Source: Globodera rostochiensis | Taxonomy: Eukaryota > Nematoda > Chromadorea > Rhabditida > Heteroderidae | NCBI GenBank assembly: GCA_018350325.1 | Contig: JAEVLN010000002.1 | Span: forward strand, 812,162 to 876,161 | Direction: 5' to 3' | DNA length: 64,000 nt | Shown: positions 57,404-64,000 of the stretch, one piece after another | How positions within the stretch are numbered: the first letter of the stretch is position 1 | Layout of the letters: each line of letters begins with the position of its first letter | Notes under the pieces: model-generated | Seen by the model: only the letters and a program-made list of their open reading frames with translations | Database searches by the model: none | What the model was told of the DNA's origin: nothing | Position numbers and translations under genes: made by a program

Positions 57404-58566
57404 ATCTTCTCAAATTGAAACGGAATATTTTCTGATAAAAGCCATTGAATCTTTGCTTGAGATATCCATTTTTTAATAGTTATTTTTTTTATGCTCCAAT
57501 TTTGCTTGTTAAGTTAAGCCTTACGATTGAACAAGTCTTAAAAAAGAAAAAAGTTATGACCAAAACCCCCCAAACTCTGGACCTTTAAACTTTTTATGCC
57601 CATGTTTTGGCCGGCATTTCCGGATATATCTGTCTGTGCGTTATAATCACTTTAATCAAAAAATTTTGTTTTTTTTTACGTTTTCATCACATTTTCAATT
57701 TTAATTTTATTAATTTTAGCCATTTAAACATTTTGAAAGCAATCTTAAAAGTTTGGCATTTTTAAAGTTTTAATAAGTTTACCATTTTTTTTGGCTATTT
57801 TAATCAACAAATTTGTCCCCAATCCGTTCGTCCATATAATGCTCATTTCTGTCATTTGGGGGACTTAACGGGGAACGCCGGCAGAGTGAAGCAGCGGGGG
57901 GGGGGGACGGGGGACGGGGAATGAATGCCCCCCCCCCCCCATCGTGCACGGGGACAGAAGCGGTCCCCGCCGCCGGGCCGGAGGCCAAAGTGTGTGCCAA
58001 TCGATAATTTGCCGTCGGAGCAGCAAGCGGCGCTGTTGCCCCCCAAGGCTTAAGCTTCATCCCCCCAGGCGAAAGCACAGAGCGCCTTTTTATTCACCCC
58101 CCCCCTTTTCTCTTTCCATACACACACATCACATATATGGCCATTTTAAGGCCAACCCTATCCATTTCGCAAGCACTCAACAAAAACAAAAAAAAAGATT
58201 TTCGGATAATTTAAATGAAAATTTACAAAAAAATCCATTTTTATTAGAAAATGTTATGAATTTTAAACTTTGAAACAAATGGGCTCAAAAACAACACAAC
58301 ATTTCCAACAAAAATTCACTCGAAAATTTTTTCGAAAAATCGATTTATTTTTTGTGAATGAATGAATACAACATATGTGTTCAAAAGCATTTCCTAATTC
58401 AAAAGAAAATTTCAAAATTTTGAATCACAAAATATTCCCCCTCTCCCCCCCCCCCCTTAGGGGACACATTCAAAATTCGCGCGCTTTTCCATACAATTTG
58501 AACACGAATTTTTGTCCAAATCAAGAACATAAAAATATTCTCTGCTAATTCGCCGCTTACAAATCG

Positions 58567-60828
58567 ATGATGGACCTCTCGGGCAGCACCAGCATGGACA
58601 GCAGTCGAAATGTGCCGGACAAACCGGGCACTTCTGCCGGTGGTGGCAGCGACGCGCTCTCCAGCACAAGGCAGCCCAGCCTGATCTCCTCCCTATGGTA
58701 TAGCAAAAAGTGATCGTAGAGGAAATTTGTGACGGATTTTATGTGATCGGTGAAATTCCCTGGGGCTGGCTGGGCTCGATCAAACCCTCATAGTCAGGTC
58801 CTCACAATAGGAGTTTTTGTGAACAAATTTATGGGTTATGGCGGCACCTGATTGATGGAAGAAAAGGGTGACCAATAACAATCGATCGATCACTTCAAAT
58901 GCTTCAAAAGTGATTTGGTCTGATAACCAAAAATTGTTTTTTGGATCAGACAGCTCTGATTCACCCTTTTGTTTGGAAAAATTTCACTCTTTTTTTGGTC
59001 ATTTTTTCTTTTTTAGATCATAAAATTCTTCATTTTTTTTGTTTATTTTGTATGTACTTCACAAACAACAATTTATCCCAATTTCAGGTCCATCCAAGTA
59101 CAGGTTGGTTGGTGTGGGTTAAAATAAAATGATGGATTTTCGGGTTTTTTGTTTTAAAGCATTTCCCTCAAACTTATTTGTCGGAATTTTAGCATGAAGG
59201 TTCCACCTCGGACTTCCCGATGGAGTCCCCGAAGGGGTCGTTGCCTGAAATTGCGCAGGCGTCCTCCTGTTGCCATTTCCAATCGCCCCAGGGGCCAGCA
59301 GTGGCGGCTGGCGCCAGTTGCGCATCGCATCAGCTGATCAGTGCCGGAGGCGCTGCTTCTGATCACCTCCACCATCACCAGCAACCGATCGGAGCTTTCG
59401 CTGATGATCACCCGCTGCTGTTAATGCAGCAGCAGCAACAACAGCAACAGACGGTGTCCTCCGCTGCTTGCGCTGCAGGCGGAGGCTCCGGTTTCCACAT
59501 GCCTTACGGCAACAACCCGTTGCGACCCGTCAAATCGCTTTCAGGTTCAATCGATCGCATCGTCCCCCGGGGGCAACAAAAGTCAGACAAACATACCACC
59601 GCCAGGGATGTCAGCTAACGACCTCAAAATAAATTTCGGAATTCCGAGCCAAAAATGTGTGGGAAATTGGAAATTTACGACTTTTTAGTTGGTATTTTCC
59701 TTTTTTGACCATTTTGGAAAATTGGCACTTTTTTGACTAAATATTCTTTAACAAAAATGCAATAAAAAACGAAATTTTGCATTTGAGAATTTTGGTGCAT
59801 ATAAATCCCAACGCGAATGATGACGCGGTAGTGAAAGCCGAGCCAAAATTTATCGAATTAAAAATTTGGAAACCCCCAAATTCGGCGCCGGACATTTTGG
59901 CGCGATCATTCATAACTTAGTGATTATGGAAAGCAAATCAAAACTGTTTGAGAATTTTGTTTAACTAATTTTTATAAAATGAAAAATTAAACATTTAGGT
60001 AAGTCCATATTTTGCGATTTATGGCTTTTTGGCCAATATTTTGGCAGTTTTTGGTCAATATTTTGGCAATTTTAAGTGCATATAAATGCCAGCCTTAATA
60101 GCAATTTTGGTTAGCTAACTAAAGTAAACATTTTGGTACCATTGGAAGCACTAAGTCTGTAGATGCTGTAACAGTAAATGTAGAGGAGGCGCTTCAACTT
60201 ACAAATTAGCTAAAAAAGGAGCTTTCAAATGATGCCAACATCATTTGATTAGCTTAACTAATGACTAAGTATGACTGACGGCGCCTTTTACAAATTGAGC
60301 AAGCTTTGAAGCTTCACATTGTTCAGATCTGAGCTCGTTGACTGCTGGCCAAATGTGCCATGCCATGGCCTCAATGTGCCCCTACCCGTGCGATGGCCAT
60401 AACAACAACAACCAGCAGCAGCAGCAATGCGCAATGAATTCCAGCAACAGACGGCTGACCGAAACGGGCATTTTCTTTGGCGGCGGAGTCACAAAACAGC
60501 AACGCGACTCGCAGGTAGAGGAACGAACACAAAATTGGCACAAAAATGTTGTGCCATTTGGAGGCCGCAAGTTAAAGCGCACCAATCCGGCTTCTCCACA
60601 TTAAATGCGAGCGGAAAGGCGCTAATGCCAAAAAATTCAAACAAATTAATGCAATTTTAAATTGCGCAGATTTGCGATTGGCTCCAGTCGGCGATGTTGG
60701 CCATGCGAGTGGGCGAGGGTGGCACCGGCGGCGTTGCCAGCGGCAGCGAAAGTCCGCCGGAGGGCGCCGCCGCGTTTGGCCAGCCGAGGCCCGCGGCGCA
60801 AGGCGGCGGCGGCGAAGCGGATCAGTGA
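58567..60828 (+). CDS. Unrecognised Ser/Gln/His/Gly-rich protein, 5 exons
   Basis: Exons 58567-58697, 59088-59103, 59193-59544, 60327-60514 and 60670-60828 join at GT-AG sites in consistent phase to 281 residues, starting MMDLSGSTSMDSSRNVPDKP. The composition is low complexity: Ser/Gly-rich at the start, then a His cluster, a Q8 run at about 128-135, an N4Q5 stretch, and an Ala/Gly/Pro-rich end. The more conserved-looking islands are PSLISSLWSIQV (about 38-49), GNNPLRPVKSLSDLSSL, SNRRLTETGIFFGGG and QICDWLQSAMLAMRVG. There is no signal peptide or membrane helix. I do not recognise the family. A regulatory or scaffold protein would fit the composition, but that is a guess. The gene model rests on phase and splice sites, and the 16-nt exon is the weakest part. 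Confidence 0.6.
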
Positions 60829-62116
60829 AAAAGAGAGCGCCGTTCACAACAAATTCAGCGGGACGAGAAGACCGCGCGGAGTTTTCCCAAAAAATTAAAA
60901 AGTTTTTTTTGTTCAGTGATTGTAGAGAAAGCGTTGGACAAAACCGTGACGGATTTTGGGCAATTGCACAAAAGCTTCTTCAAAAACCCCGAATTTATGG
61001 GGAAAACGGGGCATCCCCCCCCCCCCCCCCCCCCGAAGTTCTGTCCAACTTTGGTAATTTTTTTAGAAAACTCAATAAACACAGCACAAGGCAACAAACA
61101 GTCGACACACATTTAGACATTACGTATAATTTTAATTTACCTAATTAATTTTGTATCAATTTTCTGATAAATGAAATTAATCGGAGAATATTTGAATAAT
61201 TTATCATTTTTTTTTTCAAAAGATCTCTTTTTGTTTTCTGATTTAATATTTATGTAATGAAAAAGCTCTCGCTGTTTAATAAATCATTTTGCTTAATTTG
61301 ATGCGGGAGGCCGTTTTTTTTTGCTTTTTAAAATTGGCAACGCTTTTATGGGGTACGGATTTTCGGGGTTTTTGGCTTTATCCCCCCCCCCCTTTCTGTT
61401 TAGCCTTTTCAGCAGCCAAGAATGCCAATAAAATTTTCTGAAAAAGTACATCAATGCAAAAAAAATTTTTTTAAGGCTTAACTAAGTACATTTACTAAGA
61501 ATAAAAACCAAAAATATGTATACCCCAAAAACAAAAAAATTTACCAGAAAATGCATTTTTAATAAAAGTCGTCGATCTTTAGGGGGTGCATTTTTTGGCT
61601 TTTATTGCATTTTCTTAACGGCACCAAAAAAGCACGGATTACGGGCCCTGGCCCGCCCGTGTCCGATCTCTAATTTTGTAAAAGTTTAAAAAAATGGACA
61701 AATTTATATGCATATTATTGATCATAAAATAGACATATTGTGAAGTGTTTATGTTGTATTATTATATGCGTAATTGCACCAGCATTCAAAATTCACTATG
61801 TTTACAATGCGTGTGAGTGTTCAAAGGGATTTTTGCTGTAGCATTGTTGGCATACTGTGCAACCAACCCATTACGGTACAATCAACAGTGTGTGTGTTCA
61901 AAGAGATTTCTGTTGTAACAATTGTTGGCATACTGTATTGATGATGATGGTGGCGGAGGGAAGGAACCCATTACAGTACGATCAACAGTGTGTGAGTGAG
62001 TATTCAAAGGGATTTCTGCTGTAACATTGTTGGCATACTGTGGAACCCATTACGGTACGATCAAAACAGTGTGGGGGGGGGGCTGGAGGGTGTTCTCTCT
62101 GCCTGCCCAGACAATG
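60829..62116. other. Intergenic region with a three-copy repeat, no gene seen
   Basis: This includes a C18 run at about 61015 and AT-rich DNA. Between about 61795 and 62070 a diverged unit near 85-125 bp recurs three times, with phrases TTCAAAGGGATTTTTGCTGT, TGTTGGCATACTGT and CCCATTACGGTAC. Confidence 0.6.
61795..62070. repeat. Three diverged tandem copies of an about 85-125-bp unit
   Basis: Each copy has CAGTGTGTGNGTGTTCAAAG-like sequence, GATTTCTGTTGTAACA, TTGTTGGCATACTGT and CCCATTACGGTACGATCAA. The second copy carries an extra TGATGATGGTGG insertion. Confidence 0.7.
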
Positions 62117-63701
62117 TTACGACGCCGGAGGGTTCGAGCTGGGCGGCGGCGGGGGCGTGCCCGGCGACAGCGCCGCTTTTGTCGCCTGCGGTGGATGCCC
62201 TACGACGGGAAACGGCGCGCTCTCGACGAGCGTCTCCTCGCTCGCCGTTTTTCTCGAAGGGTTCGCCTGAGTTTCCTACAAATAATAATTTTCAAAACGT
62301 TTAGGTAGCAGATTTTAAAATAAAATTTGCCAAAAATGCTGAACTTTTTGGTTTTTTCCAATCTGAAATGGCATTTTTAAAAATTTGTTGCCTTCTTAGA
62401 AATTTTTCTTAATAAAAAACTTGGAATTAATTTTCTAAAATGAAAAATTCTCATTAAAATTTCCAAAAATACCAGCACATTGAAACAGTCAAAATTTTGG
62501 CATTTTGTTTTGCCATATGTGCTGCTTGTAGCTGCTACCTTTAGCCTCTGCTTCAAAGTTTGAATTTCGCGCTCCTGATCCTGAAGCACTTGCAGCATTG
62601 CCTGAACAATTAAAAATTACAGTAAAAAATTCAAATTTCTTTCTTTAATCCCCCCCCCCCCACCTTTAGGTGGTTCATCAGTGGAGCTGCTACCTAAAAA
62701 TTAGTTTAATTAATTTATTTAAATATTTATTTAAAATGTTCAGTGTTTAGCAGCCAAAAACACGCAACCGATGTAAGTTTGTAGCAGGGCACGGACGGCA
62801 ACATCAGCTCGTCCTCGTTGTCCAGCAACGGCTTCGCATTGGGGTCCTCGGACGGCTTCACAACCATGCCCTAAGAAAATTGCAAAAAAATGTTTGATGT
62901 TTCAAAATTTACAAATTTCGATGCCCCCCCCCCTAACAAATTAGTCCGGGTTAATCAACCCCACTAACCATCAATGCTCTCTAAATTCTAGGAATTCGAT
63001 GATTGACGACTGAAAACAGACTTTGTTGATGCACTCCAACAGCCGATTGCCCTGCACAATGGCGGACATTGCCAATTCCTTGGCATTCCGTTGCTTCAGA
63101 TCAAACACCGCCAGGCCCGTCATCTGATCGGCCATTCGATCAAGCAACGCCGAAATGCCGCCACCGCCCTTCTGCAATTTAGGGGGATCAGCCAGCAGTT
63201 TTTGAGTGTATATTTCTCAAAAAATGGGGTTCGGTCTCGAGCACACTGCTGGGTGGGTGGATATGCAAGAGAATTGCTGAATTTTGGAATCCCCGCCACC
63301 CCCGAGAATTCCCGATAAAGCGTCCACGACTTAATCCCACTGTTTGTTTCGACGATCTTTTGAAGCCGGGAGCCGTTTCTCGACAAATAAAGGAATCCAG
63401 GCTTCACCCAAATTTTGATCACACCGAAACTTTCGGTGCTCTCAAAATACGGAAAACATTTCCTGGGGCAAAAAAGGGGGAATTCCCTCTCTGTCGCGCG
63501 CTTACTCACCTCTCTGTTGTTGTCGTCGTCGTCCTCGATGGCCGTTGCGGCGGCTCTGTCATTCAAAAGTTCCGCCAAAATTTGGTGCTTTTCCGCCAAT
63601 GAGGCAAAAATCATTCGATCATTTTTGCGCAACCGCTCCGCCATACTCAACACCGGCTGCGCGTTGTCCATCACGGTCGGCTGTTGGATGACAATTTCAT
63701 T
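62117..63701 (-). CDS. Unrecognised helical/coiled-coil protein with proline-rich tail, 5' partial
   Basis: Exons (high to low) 63701-63510, 63171-63022, 62870-62769, 62693-62664, 62601-62539 and 62275-62117 all join in phase 0 and give 231 residues to the stop. The N-terminal exon is helical (VLSMAERLRKNDRMIFASLA, then EKHQILAELLND) and ends in an acidic EDDDDNNRE linker. Next come ISALLDRMADQM and LKQRNAKELAMSAIVQGNRL. An acidic segment (LLDNEDELMLPSVPCYKL) and a heptad-like helix follow (VAAPLMNHLKAMLQVLQDQE, then REIQTLKQRLK). The tail is Ser/Thr/Pro-rich with a P5 run (SPGTPPPPPSSNPPAS). No family is recognised. The start is not defined: the first exon follows a CAG acceptor, so earlier exons probably lie to the right of the window. 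An internal Met near residue 11 is a possible alternative start. Confidence 0.65.
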
Positions 63702-64000
63702 CTGAAAGGCGGGGGGGGGGGGACACAATTTTATTGAAAATATTGAAACAACAAAATGTTTTTTTTTTGATTTTTTGCTATAAATAAACATAGGTAATAG
63801 AAAATTCCTTAATCCGGACACTGTTGTAAACCCATTTTTCCCTAAACTAGAGACCGGACTGGATCGGAATCCCGCGGGATTGGTCGTTGATCTTTCTTTT
63901 CTTAACAAAATTGACCTTTCAAAATATTCAACCTCCCACCCTTAAAAAATTTTCGACAGCGCCTCAGGCAATTAAAAAATTTTGTTTTGATCTCAAAAAA
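63702..64000. other. End of window, probable intron or upstream sequence
   Basis: A G12 run at 63710-63721 and AT-rich DNA. No exon was recognised; upstream exons of the minus-strand coiled-coil gene may lie beyond 64000. Confidence 0.5.

Larger units (their letters stand above)
54215..58566. other. Intergenic region, no convincing gene
   Basis: This contains dispersed repeat copies (about 54640-54780, 55005-55120), a 62-bp minisatellite ending in C26 (55459-55903), two inverted-repeat elements (55983-56085, 56150-56509) and AT-rich DNA. A 24-bp triplicated motif lies at 57332-57403, with poly-G/C runs near 57897, 57929 and 58446. No conserved exon was recognised. Confidence 0.55.

Noticed and set aside
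62027..62308. Plus-strand Arg-rich frames of 76-102 codons
   Set aside because: They are antisense to the Pro-rich last exon of the minus-strand coiled-coil gene.

Overview
This window is eukaryotic and nuclear. Its genes are split into many short exons separated by small AT-rich introns, and no operon-like bacterial packing is seen. Several lines point to a nematode, most likely a plant-parasitic cyst nematode (Heteroderidae, Globodera/Heterodera-like). These are a DAF-7-type TGF-beta ligand, a SUR-6-type PP2A subunit, and a gene of the [13 protein letters not shown]...[11 protein letters not shown] family that I know as a very large family in cyst nematode genomes. A GC-AG intron, many non-CAG/TAG 3' splice sites and abundant poly-G/C tracts fit but are not diagnostic. 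The species is inference; no search was run.

Eight multi-exon protein genes were reconstructed by joining exons at splice sites in consistent phase, plus one orphan exon. In order: (1) a RNF126/115-like RING-H2 E3 ligase, + strand, 182-1794. (2) A small protein, + strand, 8677-9931, with an LC8-binding TQT motif followed by a BH3-like helix, the arrangement of the pro-apoptotic proteins Bim and Bmf. (3) The PP2A regulatory B subunit (sur-6/PR55), - strand, 15586-20255, 14 exons. (4) A DAF-7/myostatin-type TGF-beta ligand, + strand, 36712-41349, 12 exons found, start exon not found. (5) A MAD/MNT-type bHLH repressor (mdl-1-like), - strand, 43859-48919, with a Sin3-interaction motif. (6) A member of the cyst-nematode expanded family, - strand, 52557-54214. 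(7) An unrecognised Ser/Gln/His-rich protein, + strand, 58567-60828. (8) An unrecognised coiled-coil protein with a proline-rich tail, - strand, 62117-63701, whose 5' end lies beyond the window.

Between the genes the DNA is rich in repeats. There is a 27-bp minisatellite of 44 copies (4855-6042), a 2.4-kb satellite with a 44-bp unit carrying inverted nematode-telomere-like hexamers (24.3-26.8 kb), a 62-bp minisatellite ending in a C26 tract (55.5-55.9 kb), and a 73-bp CT-rich minisatellite (50.0-50.3 kb). At least nine non-autonomous inverted-repeat elements, most with intact 8-bp target duplications (hAT-like), lie in intergenic DNA and inside introns of the PP2A and TGF-beta genes. About 16 kb from 20.3 to 36.7 kb holds no convincing gene.

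The genes look like ordinary independent loci. Several act in regulation: growth-factor signalling, Myc/Max-network repression, PP2A, ubiquitination and possibly apoptosis. Nothing shows that they form one pathway. The most interesting candidate is the Bim/Bmf-like protein at 8.7-9.9 kb.
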